Shown here: one piece after another, positions 49,596 through 59,373 of the stretch
Position numbering within the stretch: the stretch's first letter is position 1
Layout of the letters: each line of letters opens with the position of its first letter
Assembly (NCBI RefSeq): GCF_001824475.1
Contig: NZ_MHXN01000037.1
Location: forward strand, 59,424 to 123,423
DNA: 64,000 nucleotides
Source: Phenylobacterium sp. RIFCSPHIGHO2_01_FULL_69_31
Lineage (GTDB): Bacteria; Pseudomonadota; Alphaproteobacteria; Caulobacterales; Caulobacteraceae
Direction: 5' to 3'
Notes under the pieces: generated by a model
What the model was told of the DNA's origin: nothing
Databases searched by the model: none
The model's input: the letters and a program-made list of their open reading frames with translations, nothing else
Position numbers and translations under genes: made by a program

Positions 49596-51377
49596 TCACC
49601 CCGCCTTGATCGGCGGGGCGAGGCGAATGTGCAGCTCTTTCAGCTGCTTGTCGGAGACTTCCGACGGCGCGTTCATCATCAGGTCCTGACCCTGCTGGTT
49701 CAGCGGGAAGGCGATGACCTCGCGGATCGCGACCTGGCCGGCCAGCAGCATGACGATCCGGTCGATGCCGGGCGCCAGACCGCCGTGCGGCGGCGCTCCG
49801 TGGCGGAACGCGTTCAGCATGCCGCCGAACTGCTCCTCGACCACTTCGGGCCCGTAGCCCGCGATCTCGAAAGCCTTGAGCATGATCTCCGGCAGGTGGT
49901 TCCGGATCGCGCCCGAGCACAGCTCGTAGCCGTTGCAGACGATGTCGTACTGGTAGGCCAGGATATCCAGCGGATCCTTGGTCTCCAGGGCCTCCAACTC
50001 GCCCTGCGGCATCGAGAAGGGGTTGTGCGAGAAGTCGACGCGGTTCGTCTCCTCGTTCATCTCGAACATCGGGAAGTCGACGATCCAGACGAATTCGAAC
50101 CGGTCCTCGTCGACCAGTTTCAGGTCCGTGCCGACCTTGGTCCGCGCGGACCCCGCGAACTTGGCGAACACCTTGGGATCGCCGGCCACGAAGAAGGCGG
50201 CGTCGCCCTGCCCCATGCCGATCTGGCCCATCACGGCGTCGGTCTTTTCCGCGCCGAGGTTCTTGGCGATCGGGCCGCCCCAGCCGCCCTGGTCTTCGGA
50301 CCAGAAGATGTAGCCCAGGCCCGGCTGGCCCTCGCCCTGCGCCCAGCTGTTCATGCGGTCGCAGAACGCCCTGCTCCCGCCCTTCGGCGCGGGGATCGCC
50401 CAGACGGCGTTCTTCTTGTCTTCGAGGATCCGCGCGAACAGGCCGAAGCCGCCGCCGCGGAAGTGCTCGGACACGTCCTGCATCTGGATCGGGTTGCGCA
50501 GGTCGGGCTTGTCGGTGCCGTACTTGGCGATGCTCTCACGGTACGGGATGCGCGGGAACGGGTACGGGGTCACCGGCTTGCCGTCGGCGAACTCCTCGAA
50601 CACACCATGCATCACCGGCTCGATGGCGGCGAAGACGTCCTCTTGCGTGACGAAGCTCATCTCGACGTCGAGCTGGTAGAACTCGAGGGAACGGTCGGCG
50701 CGCAGGTCCTCGTCGCGGAAGCAGGGCGCGATCTGGAAGTAGCGGTCGAAGCCCGAGACCATCAGCAGCTGCTTGAACTGCTGCGGCGCCTGCGGCAGCG
50801 CATAGAACTGCGACGGGTGCAGCCGCGACGGCACCAGGAAGTCGCGCGCGCCTTCCGGCGAGCTGGCGGTCAGGATCGGCGTCTGGAACTCCAGGAAGCC
50901 CTGCCCGATCATCCGGTTGCGGATCGACTGGATCACCTTGGACCGCAGCACGATGTTCTTGTGCAGGGTCTCGCGGCGCAGATCGAGGTGGCGGTTCTTG
51001 AGCCGGATCTCTTCCGGATAGTCGGGCTCGCCGAAGACCGGCAGCGGCAGCTCGTCCGCCTTGGACAGGACCGTCACCACCTTGACCTTCAGCTCGACCT
51101 CGCCGGTCGGCAGGTTGGGGTTCACGGTGTCGGCCGAACGGGCGACGACCTCGCCGTCCACGCGGATCACGCTCTCGGCCCGCAGGTGTTCGACCACCTC
51201 GAAGCCGGGCGTGCCGGGGCTCAGCACCAGCTGCGTCAGGCCATAGTGGTCGCGCAGGTCGATGAAGATCAGCCCGCCATGGTCGCGCTTGCGGTGGATC
51301 CAGCCCGAAAGCCGGGCGGTCTTGCCGGTGTCGGCGGCGCGAAGCGCGCCGCAGGTATGGGTGCGGTAGGCGTGCAT
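49596..51377 (-). CDS. aspS: aspartyl-tRNA synthetase
   Basis: Class IIb synthetase of 593 aa, bacterial type. N-terminal OB-fold anticodon domain (residues 1-110, [20 protein letters not shown]). Catalytic motifs 2 ([20 protein letters not shown]) and 3 ([15 protein letters not shown]) flank the GAD insertion domain (about 290-420). Alphaproteobacterial enzymes are often non-discriminating and also charge tRNA-Asn; the sequence alone does not settle that. The ATG at 51377 ([10 protein letters not shown]) is the family start. Confidence 0.95.
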   Translation of the reverse strand: MHAYRTHTCGALRAADTGKTARLSGWIHRKRDHGGLIFIDLRDHYGLTQLVLSPGTPGFEVVEHLRAESVIRVDGEVVARSADTVNPNLPTGEVELKVKVVTVLSKADELPLPVFGEPDYPEEIRLKNRHLDLRRETLHKNIVLRSKVIQSIRNRMIGQGFLEFQTPILTASSPEGARDFLVPSRLHPSQFYALPQAPQQFKQLLMVSGFDRYFQIAPCFRDEDLRADRSLEFYQLDVEMSFVTQEDVFAAIEPVMHGVFEEFADGKPVTPYPFPRIPYRESIAKYGTDKPDLRNPIQMQDVSEHFRGGGFGLFARILEDKKNAVWAIPAPKGGSRAFCDRMNSWAQGEGQPGLGYIFWSEDQGGWGGPIAKNLGAEKTDAVMGQIGMGQGDAAFFVAGDPKVFAKFAGSARTKVGTDLKLVDEDRFEFVWIVDFPMFEMNEETNRVDFSHNPFSMPQGELEALETKDPLDILAYQYDIVCNGYELCSGAIRNHLPEIMLKAFEIAGYGPEVVEEQFGGMLNAFRHGAPPHGGLAPGIDRIVMLLAGQVAIREVIAFPLNQQGQDLMMNAPSEVSDKQLKELHIRLAPPIKAG

Positions 51378-51506
51378 TTGTCTCGGGAAATCGGGTGTTT
51401 TACGAGGCGCGGAAGGGCGCACGGGGGGGCGGGAAAGTCAAGGCGCAGGCGCTTGACAGGCTAGCCGACGACCTCTCCCATCCCGGCTTCTGTTCGGGGA
51501 TCTCCA

Positions 51507-52952
51507 GTGAACAAAGTCATCGGGACCGCCGTTGCGGCCCTCGCCAGCGCAAGCCTCGCCGCGTGCGCCACCACCGCGTCCAAGCCACCCGCCGACAAGC
51601 GGCCCGCGACCTCGCAGCCTGCCGCGGCCCTGCCCAAGGGGCTGGACCCCGCGGCCGCGAAGGATCCATTCCCCTCGACCTATCGCGCGCTGCCCGGCCA
51701 AGCCGTGGCTCTGGTGGGCGCGACGGTGCTTACGGGGACCGGCACGCAAGTCGACAACGGGACCGTGCTGATCCGCGACGGCCGGATCGCCGCCGTGGGC
51801 GCGGGCCTGGCCGTTCCTGCCGGCTACGAGACGGTGGACGCTCGCGGCAAATGGATCACCCCCGGCCTGATCGACACCCACTCCCACCTCGGCGTCTATC
51901 CCGCGCCCGAGGTCCAGGCCCATTCCGACGGCAACGAGGCCATCGATCCCAACACCGCCCAGGTTTGGGCCGAGCATTCGGTGTGGCCCCAGGATCCGGG
52001 CTTCAACCTGGCCCGCGCCGGCGGCGTCACCACGCTCCTGGTGCTCCCGGGATCGGCCAACCTGTTCGGCGGCCGCGGCGTGACGCTCCGCAACATCCCG
52101 GCCCGCACGGTCCAGGACATGAAGTTCCCCGGCGCGCCCTACACGCTGAAGATGGCCTGCGGCGAGAACCCCAAGCGGGTCTATGGCGGCAAGCAGCGCA
52201 CGCCGTCCACCCGCATGGGCAATGTGGCGGGCTACCGCGCCGCCTGGATCAACGCCGCCGACTACATGCGCAAGTGGGACGACTATCGCGCCAAGGCCGG
52301 CCGCGGCGAGAAGGCGGACCCGCCCAAGCGCGACCTGCAGCTCGACACCCTGGCGGGCGTGCTGAAGGGCGAGATCCTGGTGCAGAACCACTGCTACCGG
52401 GCCGACGAAATGGCCCAGATGATCGATATCTCGAAGGAGTTCGGCTACCGGATCACCGCCTTCCACCACACCGTGGAGGCCTACAAGATCGCGGACCTGC
52501 TGGCCAAGAACGACATCTGCGCCGCCACCTGGACCAACTGGTGGGGCGCCAAGCTCGAGGTCTTCGATTCGGTCGAGGCCAATGTGCCCTTGGTGGACGC
52601 CGCCGGCGCCTGCGCGATCATCAAGTCGGACGACCCGGACCTGATCCAGCGCCTGAACCAGGAGGCCGCCGAGGCCCTGGCCGCCGGGCGGGCGGCGGGT
52701 CTGCAGATCACCGAGGCCCAGGCCATTCGGTGGATTACCGCCAATCCCGCCAAGGCGCTGGGCATCCTGACCGAGACCGGCACCCTGGAAGCCGGCAAGC
52801 GGGCGGACGTCACGCTGTGGGATGGCAACCCCTTCTCGGTGTACGCCCGGGCCCAGCGGGTCTGGATCGATGGTGGGCTGGCCTACGACCGCAACGACCC
52901 GCGCTTCCAGGCCAGGTCCGACTTCGAACTGGGCCTGGAGGGCCGCCGATGA
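51507..52952 (+). CDS. exported amidohydrolase, lipoprotein
   Basis: Metal-dependent amidohydrolase (COG1228-like), 481 aa from a GTG start. The lipobox LAAC near residue 20 (ASASLAACATT) predicts an outer- or inner-membrane lipoprotein facing the periplasm. The beta sandwich contains VALVGATVLTGTGTQVDNGT. The metal motif HSH (TPGLIDTHSHLGVY) is intact, and QNHCYRADEM and TAFHHTVEAYKIAD supply further His ligands. It overlaps the next amidohydrolase gene by 4 bases (ATGA), so both are made together. The substrate is unknown; relatives include imidazolonepropionase-like and prolidase-like enzymes. Confidence 0.87.
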   Translation: MNKVIGTAVAALASASLAACATTASKPPADKRPATSQPAAALPKGLDPAAAKDPFPSTYRALPGQAVALVGATVLTGTGTQVDNGTVLIRDGRIAAVGAGLAVPAGYETVDARGKWITPGLIDTHSHLGVYPAPEVQAHSDGNEAIDPNTAQVWAEHSVWPQDPGFNLARAGGVTTLLVLPGSANLFGGRGVTLRNIPARTVQDMKFPGAPYTLKMACGENPKRVYGGKQRTPSTRMGNVAGYRAAWINAADYMRKWDDYRAKAGRGEKADPPKRDLQLDTLAGVLKGEILVQNHCYRADEMAQMIDISKEFGYRITAFHHTVEAYKIADLLAKNDICAATWTNWWGAKLEVFDSVEANVPLVDAAGACAIIKSDDPDLIQRLNQEAAEALAAGRAAGLQITEAQAIRWITANPAKALGILTETGTLEAGKRADVTLWDGNPFSVYARAQRVWIDGGLAYDRNDPRFQARSDFELGLEGRR

Positions 52953-54298
52953 TCCGCCGCCTCGCCGTCCTGCTGGCCGCCACCGCCCTGGTGGCCGCCC
53001 CGCAAGCCCAGGCCGCCACGGTGGCCATCGTCAACGCGCGGATCCTCAACCCCGGCGCCGCCGAGATCCCCAGCGGCACGGTCGTGGTCCGCGATGGAAA
53101 GATCGTCGCGGTCGGGGCCAGCGTCGCCACACCCGCGGGCGCGCAGGTGGTGGACGCCAAGGGCGGTGTTCTCACACCCGGCTTCGTGGCGGTGAACAGC
53201 ATGCTGGGCGCCGTGGAGGTCTCGGCCGTCGGCGACGACATCGATGTCAAGACGCCCGACCTCGGCGCGGCGTTCGACGTGCAGTACGCCCTGAACCCCG
53301 ACTCCGTGGTGATCCCGGTGGCTCGCCTGGGCGGCATCACCAGCGCCGTCGTCACGCCGCGGGCCGAAGGCGGCCAGGGCGGCGCCGGCGAGCACGACGA
53401 CAGCGGCGCGGAGGCCACCTCCGGCGCGCCGTCGTCCGAGCACGCGCACCACCTTTTCGCCGGCCAGGCGGCGGTGATCCAGCTCGCCCGCGGCTCCGAC
53501 ATGCTGCTGAAGCCCAAGGTGGCGATGGTGTCGCCCTTCGGGAACGCCGGCGCCAAGGTGGCGGGCGGCGCCCGGGGCGCGCAGTACGTGCTGCTGAAGG
53601 AGGCGCTGGCCGACGTGCGGGCCTACATGCGCAACCGCGCGGCCTACGAGCGCGCCGGCTATCGCGACCTGTCGCTGTCGCGGGCCGACCTGGAGGCGCT
53701 GATCCCCGTGGTCAATGGGCAGATGCCGCTGGTCGCCGTGGCCAACAAGGCCTCCGACATCCGTGCGGTGCTGAAGCTGGCCCGGGACGAGAACATCAAG
53801 CTGATCCTCACCGGCGCCGCGGAGGCCTGGCGGGTCGCACCCGAACTGGCCGCGGCTCGTGTCCCGGTGATCCTGAACCCGATCCTGAACCGGCCCACCA
53901 GCTTCGAGACGCTCGGCGCCACGATGGAGAACGCCGCCCGTCTGGAGGCCGCCGGGGTCACCGTCGCCATCGAGGGCAACAGCGGCGCGCATCGGGCGCA
54001 CGAGATGCGCTACAACGCCGGCGTCGCCGTCGCCAACGGCATGACCAAGGGCGGCGCCCTGGCCGCGGTGACGATCAACCCGGCCAAGATCTTCGGCGTG
54101 GCGAACCGCGTGGGTTCGCTGGAGCCCGGCAAGGACGCCGACCTGGTGGTCTGGTCGGGCGACCCCTTCGAGCCGTTGTCGAAGCCGCACCTGATCCTGG
54201 TCCGCGGCGAGGCCCAGCCCCTGCGTTCGCGCCAGCTCGACCTGCGCGACCGCTATCTGGATCTGAACCGCCCGATGCCGCCGGGGTATTCGTACTGA
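52949..54298 (+). CDS. exported amidohydrolase-like protein lacking the HxH motif
   Basis: A 449-aa paralogue of the preceding gene with a signal peptide (LAVLLAATALVAAPQAQAAT). The framework is kept: ATVAIVNARILNPGAAEIPS, TPGFVAVNSMLG, ANKASDIRAVLKLARDENIK, AVTINPAKIFGV, GSLEPGKDADLVVWSGDPFE. The HxH after TPGF, which binds the first metal, reads VNS, and a Gly/His/Asp insertion (GGAGEHDDSGAEAT) follows. It is probably catalytically altered or inactive, possibly a partner subunit of the upstream enzyme. It ends inside the opposing gene. Confidence 0.85.
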   Translation: MIRRLAVLLAATALVAAPQAQAATVAIVNARILNPGAAEIPSGTVVVRDGKIVAVGASVATPAGAQVVDAKGGVLTPGFVAVNSMLGAVEVSAVGDDIDVKTPDLGAAFDVQYALNPDSVVIPVARLGGITSAVVTPRAEGGQGGAGEHDDSGAEATSGAPSSEHAHHLFAGQAAVIQLARGSDMLLKPKVAMVSPFGNAGAKVAGGARGAQYVLLKEALADVRAYMRNRAAYERAGYRDLSLSRADLEALIPVVNGQMPLVAVANKASDIRAVLKLARDENIKLILTGAAEAWRVAPELAAARVPVILNPILNRPTSFETLGATMENAARLEAAGVTVAIEGNSGAHRAHEMRYNAGVAVANGMTKGGALAAVTINPAKIFGVANRVGSLEPGKDADLVVWSGDPFEPLSKPHLILVRGEAQPLRSRQLDLRDRYLDLNRPMPPGYSY

Positions 54299-55113
54299 CC
54301 GCGCGCCTGGGCGGCGAGCATGCCGGCGCCCAGCCAGAGGCCGAGAATGGGACTCAGCGCCATGCCCACGAGCGGCACCGGGAATGGCGCGACCAGCGCG
54401 GTCAGCGCCGACAGCACAGCGTAGGCGCAGAGCGCCCGCGCCGCCGGAGCCCTGAGGAGGGCGAGGGAGGTCAGGGCCAGCAGCAGCATCGCGCCGGCGC
54501 CGACCGCGAGAGCCGGCGACAGCCGCCAGGCCAGTTGCAAAATCTCCTCGACCTCCGCCACGGGCTGCAGCGGATCGGGTCGTAGCCAAGCCGCCGCCAT
54601 GGCGAGGCCGGCGGCCGCCATGGCCGCGGTGCGCGGGATCCGCGGCCACCCTCCCGCACCGATCAAGGCGACCAAGGCGGCGCCCAGGGCTGTCGCCTGG
54701 GAGGCGTCCGGCTGCGCGATGAGAAGCGCCATCAGGACCGCAGCGGCGACGAGCCGGATCCGCCCCGCGCCTACCGCGCCGAGGGCCACGATCACCGGCG
54801 GCAGCAGGATCTGAGCGGCGTTGATGTGCAAAGGCCCGAGGTCGAGCCAGCGGTGAACGCCAAGCTGGCCGGGGCCAAAGAAGGTCGCGGCGAGCGCCAC
54901 CGGTGCTGCGATCAGGAAACCCAAGGCGGTGCGCCGACCGGCCGTGGCCAGAAGAAACGCGCCCAGCAACGCGCCCGCCAGCCAGGCTGCAGGGTTGCGA
55001 ACCCACACACTGGGCGGAACGCCACTGGCTGCCGCCACGCCAGCGCCGATCGCCACCGCCGCCAGGGAGGCCACTCCGAAGGCCGCTAGCCCTCGCGCAG
55101 GAGACTGGAACAC
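54253..55113 (-). CDS. short SEDS-like (FtsW/RodA-related) membrane protein
   Basis: Polytopic membrane protein of 286 aa with about 8 helices. Three regions follow the SEDS peptidoglycan polymerase family in order: GVHRWLDLGPLHINAAQILL (residues 85-104, cf. GxxRWIxLGxxxxQPSE), QPDASQATALGAALVALIGA (134-153, cf. QPDxGTAxLL) and PVPLVGMALSPILGLWLGAG (245-264, cf. PxxGxxLPFxSYGG). The catalytic Asp loop (HTDFIF) aligns with AEVEEIL near residue 188, so no Asp is there. A GTG at 55113 is the likely start after the neighbouring gene; its last 46 bases overlap the amidohydrolase gene. Confidence 0.65.
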   Translation of the reverse strand: MFQSPARGLAAFGVASLAAVAIGAGVAAASGVPPSVWVRNPAAWLAGALLGAFLLATAGRRTALGFLIAAPVALAATFFGPGQLGVHRWLDLGPLHINAAQILLPPVIVALGAVGAGRIRLVAAAVLMALLIAQPDASQATALGAALVALIGAGGWPRIPRTAAMAAAGLAMAAAWLRPDPLQPVAEVEEILQLAWRLSPALAVGAGAMLLLALTSLALLRAPAARALCAYAVLSALTALVAPFPVPLVGMALSPILGLWLGAGMLAAQARGQYEYPGGIGRFRSR

Positions 55114-55177
55114 GGGGCGATCGCCAGGCTGGAGGGATCTTGCGGCGCGGCCGCGGCGGGCGGCCTCGCCGGGTCGA

Positions 55178-56539
55178 CTATTTGGACGGGTCGACCAGCG
55201 CCTGGTAAACCAAGGTCCGGGACATGGCGCCCAGGTCATCCCCGCCCGAGCCGCCCAGCCGCTGGATCATGCCGACGAAGATCAGGTCGTTTTCAGGGTC
55301 GACCCAGAACCAGGTTCCGGCGGCGCCGCCCCAGCTGATCGTGCCGTCGCCCTCGAGGGTGCCGGCTTCCCGGGCGTTCTTGACCACCATGAAGTCCAAG
55401 CCGAAACCGACCGCCTCATTGAAGCGGCTCACGCCGTTGCCGTTCGAGGCGACCAGGGCGTCCTTGGAGATCACGTTCGTCCCCATAAGCTCGACCGACG
55501 CGGGCGACAGGATGCGGACGCCATCGAGGACGCCCTTGTTGGCGATCATCTGGGCGAAGCGGGCGTAGTCCATGGTCGTGCCGACCAGACCGCCGCCGCC
55601 GGACTCCATGTTCGGCGGCGAGAGATAGGTCGGCGCGTCGTTGCCGAAGATGGACTTGGCTTCTTCGATCCGGCCGGTCTCGCGGTTGGCGACGTAGAGC
55701 GCGGCAAGGCGGCCGGCCTTGTCGGCCGGGACGTAGAAGGCCGTGTCGTTCATCTTCAGCGGCTTGAAGATCCGCTCCGCCATGAACTGGCCTAGCGTCT
55801 CGCCGGTAAGCCGCTCGACGATGTAGCCCTGGATGTCGACGGACGACGAGTAGCGCCACGACGTTCCCGGCTGGAAAACCAGCGGGATCTGCGCGGTCCG
55901 GTCGATCATGTCTTTGAGGCCGCTGGCGCCCAGGACCTGCTTCTCGCGGTACAGCTTGTCGACGGGATGCTCATCCTGCAGACCGTAGCCGAAGCCCGCC
56001 GTGTGGCTCATGATCTCCCGCATCGTCGGGGGCCGTTTCATGTCCTCCAGCACCATCGTGCCGTCGGGATTGACTGCCTTGACCACCCGCAGGGTCTTGA
56101 ACTCCGGGATGTAGCGAGTGACCGGGTCGTCCAGCCGCCAGCGGCCTTCCTCGAACAGGATCATCAGCGCCACGCCGGTGATCGGCTTGGTCATCGAATA
56201 GATGCGGAAGATCGTGTCCTCGGTCATCGGCGCGCCGGTGGCCAGGCTCTTCTTCCCGTAGGTCTTGTAACTGACAATCTTGCCGTGGCGAGCAAGCAGC
56301 GTGGTCATGCCTGGAACCCGGCCCTGCGCCACTACGCCGGCCATGTAGGCGTCGAGCTTGGCGAGGCGCGCGCTATCGAACCCCAGGGCCTCGGGGCTGG
56401 ACGCCATCGAAAGGCCCGTCGCCTTCGCCGACGCCGCGGTGGCCCGCTTGGCCGACTGGGCGTGGCCCACGCTTGCCGGCGCGAGCGCCAGCGAGACAGC
56501 CGCCAAGCCGACGGCCAGGCGTTTGGTGATGCGAAGCAT
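55178..56539 (-). CDS. exported serine hydrolase, class C beta-lactamase family
   Basis: Periplasmic serine hydrolase of 453 aa in the beta-lactamase/esterase (COG1680) family. Signal peptide residues 1-29 (LALAPASVGHAQ). Active-site motif S-M-T-K (FRIYSMTKPITGVAL), second motif region WRYSSSVDIQG, and the KTG-equivalent ISWGGAAGTWFW. SHTAGFGYG is a family signature. A GGAGGGG Shine-Dalgarno precedes the ATG. Probably an esterase or DD-peptidase-like enzyme rather than a resistance enzyme. Confidence 0.88.
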   Translation of the reverse strand: MLRITKRLAVGLAAVSLALAPASVGHAQSAKRATAASAKATGLSMASSPEALGFDSARLAKLDAYMAGVVAQGRVPGMTTLLARHGKIVSYKTYGKKSLATGAPMTEDTIFRIYSMTKPITGVALMILFEEGRWRLDDPVTRYIPEFKTLRVVKAVNPDGTMVLEDMKRPPTMREIMSHTAGFGYGLQDEHPVDKLYREKQVLGASGLKDMIDRTAQIPLVFQPGTSWRYSSSVDIQGYIVERLTGETLGQFMAERIFKPLKMNDTAFYVPADKAGRLAALYVANRETGRIEEAKSIFGNDAPTYLSPPNMESGGGGLVGTTMDYARFAQMIANKGVLDGVRILSPASVELMGTNVISKDALVASNGNGVSRFNEAVGFGLDFMVVKNAREAGTLEGDGTISWGGAAGTWFWVDPENDLIFVGMIQRLGGSGGDDLGAMSRTLVYQALVDPSK

Positions 56540-56642
56540 GGCGGGTCCCCTCCCGAACAGTTGTTGGCGCAAGCTTAGGTTCCGTCGGCGACGGCGCAAG
56601 CGCGCGTGCGTTTCAGACCGGCAATCCGCTAGCCTGAGGCCC

Positions 56643-57134
56643 ATGAAGCGACTCCTCATCGTCTGGCACTCGCGGACCGGCGCCGCACGGGCGATGGCCG
56701 AGGCCGCCGCGCGCGGAGCCGACGCCGAGCCCGAGATCGAGGTGCGACGGCTGGAGGCGTCCGAGGCCCAGGCGGATGATCTGCTCTCGGCCGACGGTTA
56801 TCTCTTCGCCTGCCCGGAGAACCTCGCCGCCATGTCGGGGGCGATGAAGGAGTTCTTCGACCGCAACTACTATCCCGTCCTGGGGCGGCTGAACGGCCGC
56901 CCCTACGCGGCGATGATCGCCGCCGGCAGCGACGGAACCGGTGCGGCGCGGCAGATGGGCGGGATCTGCACCGGCTGGCGGCTGAAACCTATCGCCGAGC
57001 CGCTGATCATAGGTACGCACGCCCAGACGCCCGAGGCCATCGCAGCCGAGAAGACGCTGAGCGCCGCCGATGTGAAGACCTGCGTCGATCTGGGCGCCGG
57101 CCTCGCCGTCGGCCTGGCCCTGGGGGTGTTCTAG
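56643..57134 (+). CDS. flavodoxin-like NAD(P)H-dependent FMN protein
   Basis: Cytoplasmic flavodoxin-fold protein of 163 aa. The phosphate-binding loop is WHSRTGAARAMAEAA, the FMN-contact loop is FACPENLAAMSGAMKEFFDR with NYYPVLGRLNGRPYAAMIAA, as in WrbA/NADPH-dependent FMN reductase relatives. It lacks the WrbA insertions. A role in electron transfer or quinone reduction is inferred. It is divergent from the serine hydrolase gene with about 100 bases between. Confidence 0.83.
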   Translation: MKRLLIVWHSRTGAARAMAEAAARGADAEPEIEVRRLEASEAQADDLLSADGYLFACPENLAAMSGAMKEFFDRNYYPVLGRLNGRPYAAMIAAGSDGTGAARQMGGICTGWRLKPIAEPLIIGTHAQTPEAIAAEKTLSAADVKTCVDLGAGLAVGLALGVF

Positions 57135-57289
57135 CCCTGGGTGAGCGCACGCGACCGTGGCCGCGTTCGTCGCAGCAGCCGCCGCATTCATCGCCGAGGG
57201 CGCATCCCGCCACGGTCAAGCCTCGTAGCTACGGCCCGCGGGCGGAACGCCGTTCCGCAGAGGTCGTTTACTTGCGTGGAGGCTGGGCA

Positions 57290-58600
57290 ATGCAGATCGG
57301 GCGGCGGGAATTCCTGAAGGCGGGCGGCGTGGCCCTCGCGGCCGGCAGCGCCGTCGCGGCAGGCCCGGCCACGGCCCAGGCGCCCGCGCCGCAGCGCGCC
57401 TTTGAAGCCAATGACTGGGCCCGGGTGCGCGCCCAGTTCGGGCTGAAGTCCGACCGGGTCGACATGTCGGCCATGCTCATCGCCGCCCACCCCAAGGCCG
57501 TGCGCGAGGCGATCGCCCGCCACCGCGACGCCCTGGATGAGACGCCGATCGAATACCTGGAGCAGAACAACCGCCGCCTGCAGAACGTGGCGCGCGAGCG
57601 GGTCGGCCGGTACTTCGGCGCGCTGGCCACGGATGTGGCGCTTACCGACTCCACGACCATGGGCGCCGGGCTTGTCTACAACGGCCTGAAGCTGCGGCCC
57701 GGCCAGGAGGTGCTGACCACCGACCGGGACTATTACGTCACCCACGAGTCGCTGCGGCTGGCGTCGATGCGAAACGGCGCCAGCGTTCGCCGCATCCGGC
57801 TCCCCGACCCGGCCAAGGCCGGCGCTGGTGGCCTGGCCCAGGCCGTCGTCCGCGAGATCAAGCCAAACACCCGCGTCGTCGCCCTGACCTGGGTGCTGTC
57901 GTCCACCGGCCTCAAGATGCCGATCCCGGCCATCAGCCACGAGATCGCCCGCCTCAACGCGGGGCGAGCCGAGGCCGATCGGATCATCCTGGCGGTCGAC
58001 GGCGTCCATGGGTTCGGCAACCAGGACGTCGGGCTGCCGGAGCTGGGCTGCGACCTGTTCTTCGCCGGCTGCCACAAGTGGATCTTCGGGCCGCGCGGCA
58101 CGGGTGTCGTGATCGGAACCAAGGCCGGGTGGTCCGCCTTGGCGCCCACCATCCCGACCTTCCTGGCGAGCGACGCCTATTCCGACTGGATCAGCGGCAC
58201 GCCCGCGACCGACTGCACCGGCGCGCGCCTGACGCCTGGTGGCTTCAAGGCGTTCGAGCACGTCTGGGCCCTGTCGGACGCCTTCGTCATCCACGACTGG
58301 GTGGGCCGCAAGCAGGTGGCCGACCGGACGGCGGAACTGGCCGACCAGCTCAAGACGGGCCTGGCCGCCATGCCCCACGTGACCCTGGCCACGCCGCGGT
58401 CGCGGGAGCTGTCGGCGGGCATCGTTTCGTTCGAGGTGGCGGGCATGACGCCGGCGCAAACGGTGGCCAAGCTGCGGGAGTGGAAGATCCTGGGCTCGGT
58501 GGCGCCCTACGCCCGTCCCCTGGTCCGCCTGACGCCGTCGATCCGCAACACGCCCGACGAAGTGGACTTCGCGCTGAAAGCCGTTCGCGCGATGGCCTGA
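57290..58600 (+). CDS. Tat-exported class V aminotransferase-fold protein
   Basis: PLP enzyme-fold protein of 436 aa resembling isopenicillin-N epimerase/selenocysteine-lyase-like proteins. The N-terminus is a twin-arginine signal (RREFLK, then an Ala-rich stretch ending GPATAQA), so it should fold with PLP in the cytoplasm and be exported. PLP motifs: DSTTMGAGLVYNGL, ILAVDGVHGFGNQD (Asp and His) and the lysine in FAGCHKWIFGPRGTG. GGAGG lies 7 bases before the ATG. The substrate is unknown. Confidence 0.87.
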   Translation: MQIGRREFLKAGGVALAAGSAVAAGPATAQAPAPQRAFEANDWARVRAQFGLKSDRVDMSAMLIAAHPKAVREAIARHRDALDETPIEYLEQNNRRLQNVARERVGRYFGALATDVALTDSTTMGAGLVYNGLKLRPGQEVLTTDRDYYVTHESLRLASMRNGASVRRIRLPDPAKAGAGGLAQAVVREIKPNTRVVALTWVLSSTGLKMPIPAISHEIARLNAGRAEADRIILAVDGVHGFGNQDVGLPELGCDLFFAGCHKWIFGPRGTGVVIGTKAGWSALAPTIPTFLASDAYSDWISGTPATDCTGARLTPGGFKAFEHVWALSDAFVIHDWVGRKQVADRTAELADQLKTGLAAMPHVTLATPRSRELSAGIVSFEVAGMTPAQTVAKLREWKILGSVAPYARPLVRLTPSIRNTPDEVDFALKAVRAMA

Positions 58601-58668
58601 CGGCGCAGCCGGGCCGTGTTAACCTCCCCGCGGGGTTGAGCCGCGCTTTGGGGAGGCGAGCGGTCGTT

Positions 58669-59373
58669 ATGTTGGGGATTCAGTTAGCGGCGTTGAGCAT
58701 GCCCGAGCTGCGGCGGCTGCTGGAGGCTGCGCGCGCCCGCGGGCAGGACAGTCTGGTGCGCCAGCTCGAGGCTGAGCTGGCGGCCCGGCCGGGACGCATG
58801 GGCGGGGTTGGGCCGCTGCAGGCGGCCATCGCGACGCCGGCGCCTGCTCCCGCCGTACGCCGGCGCAGCGGGATGGCCGTCGCGGTGGCGAGCCTCGCGG
58901 CGGTGATCGGCGGGGTCCTGGCCTGGGGCCTGACGCTCGACACCCCCGTCCAGGTGCGCCCGCAGGCGGTCGCCCTCAACAACGCCGCCGATGCGCCGCC
59001 CCGGATCGCCGTGGCGCTCACCACCGCCGCCCTGCCCGAGGAGGCGCCGACGCAGCTGCTGGCGGAGCCGGCCGCGCCGCCGCCCGCCGTGGTCGAGACG
59101 TCGGCCGCGCCAGCCGCCAAGCGGTCGCGCAATCCCTGCCTCGACCTGCCCACCGCCCATCAGCGGCTGGTCTGCGGCTATCCCAGCCTGGCCATCGAAG
59201 ACCGGCGGCTGAAGGCGGCGCTGGAGCGGGCGAAGGCCGGCAGCCGCGACCCCTACGCCATCGACAGCAGTCAGGCCGCGTGGCTGAGCGCCAGCGCCAA
59301 CATCCAGGACCGCCTGGAGCTGGCCGACCGCTATGCCCAGCGCATCGCCGACCTGGAGGCCCAGGCCCGCTAG
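58669..59373 (+). CDS. membrane-anchored LprI-domain protein
   Basis: A 234-aa protein. Residues 1-45 form a helical cytoplasmic part (MPELRRLLEAARARGQDSLV), then one membrane helix (about 69-87, MAVAVASLAAVIGGVLAWGL) and a Pro/Ala linker. The C-terminal domain (155-232) resembles lysozyme-inhibitor LprI/DUF1311: paired cysteines in NPCLDLPTAHQRLVCGYPSLAIEDRRLKAALE order (C160, C173 approximately) and AAWLSASANIQDR. It may guard the wall against lysozyme; this is inferred. Its stop overlaps the opposing gene's stop. Confidence 0.75.
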   Translation: MLGIQLAALSMPELRRLLEAARARGQDSLVRQLEAELAARPGRMGGVGPLQAAIATPAPAPAVRRRSGMAVAVASLAAVIGGVLAWGLTLDTPVQVRPQAVALNNAADAPPRIAVALTTAALPEEAPTQLLAEPAAPPPAVVETSAAPAAKRSRNPCLDLPTAHQRLVCGYPSLAIEDRRLKAALERAKAGSRDPYAIDSSQAAWLSASANIQDRLELADRYAQRIADLEAQAR

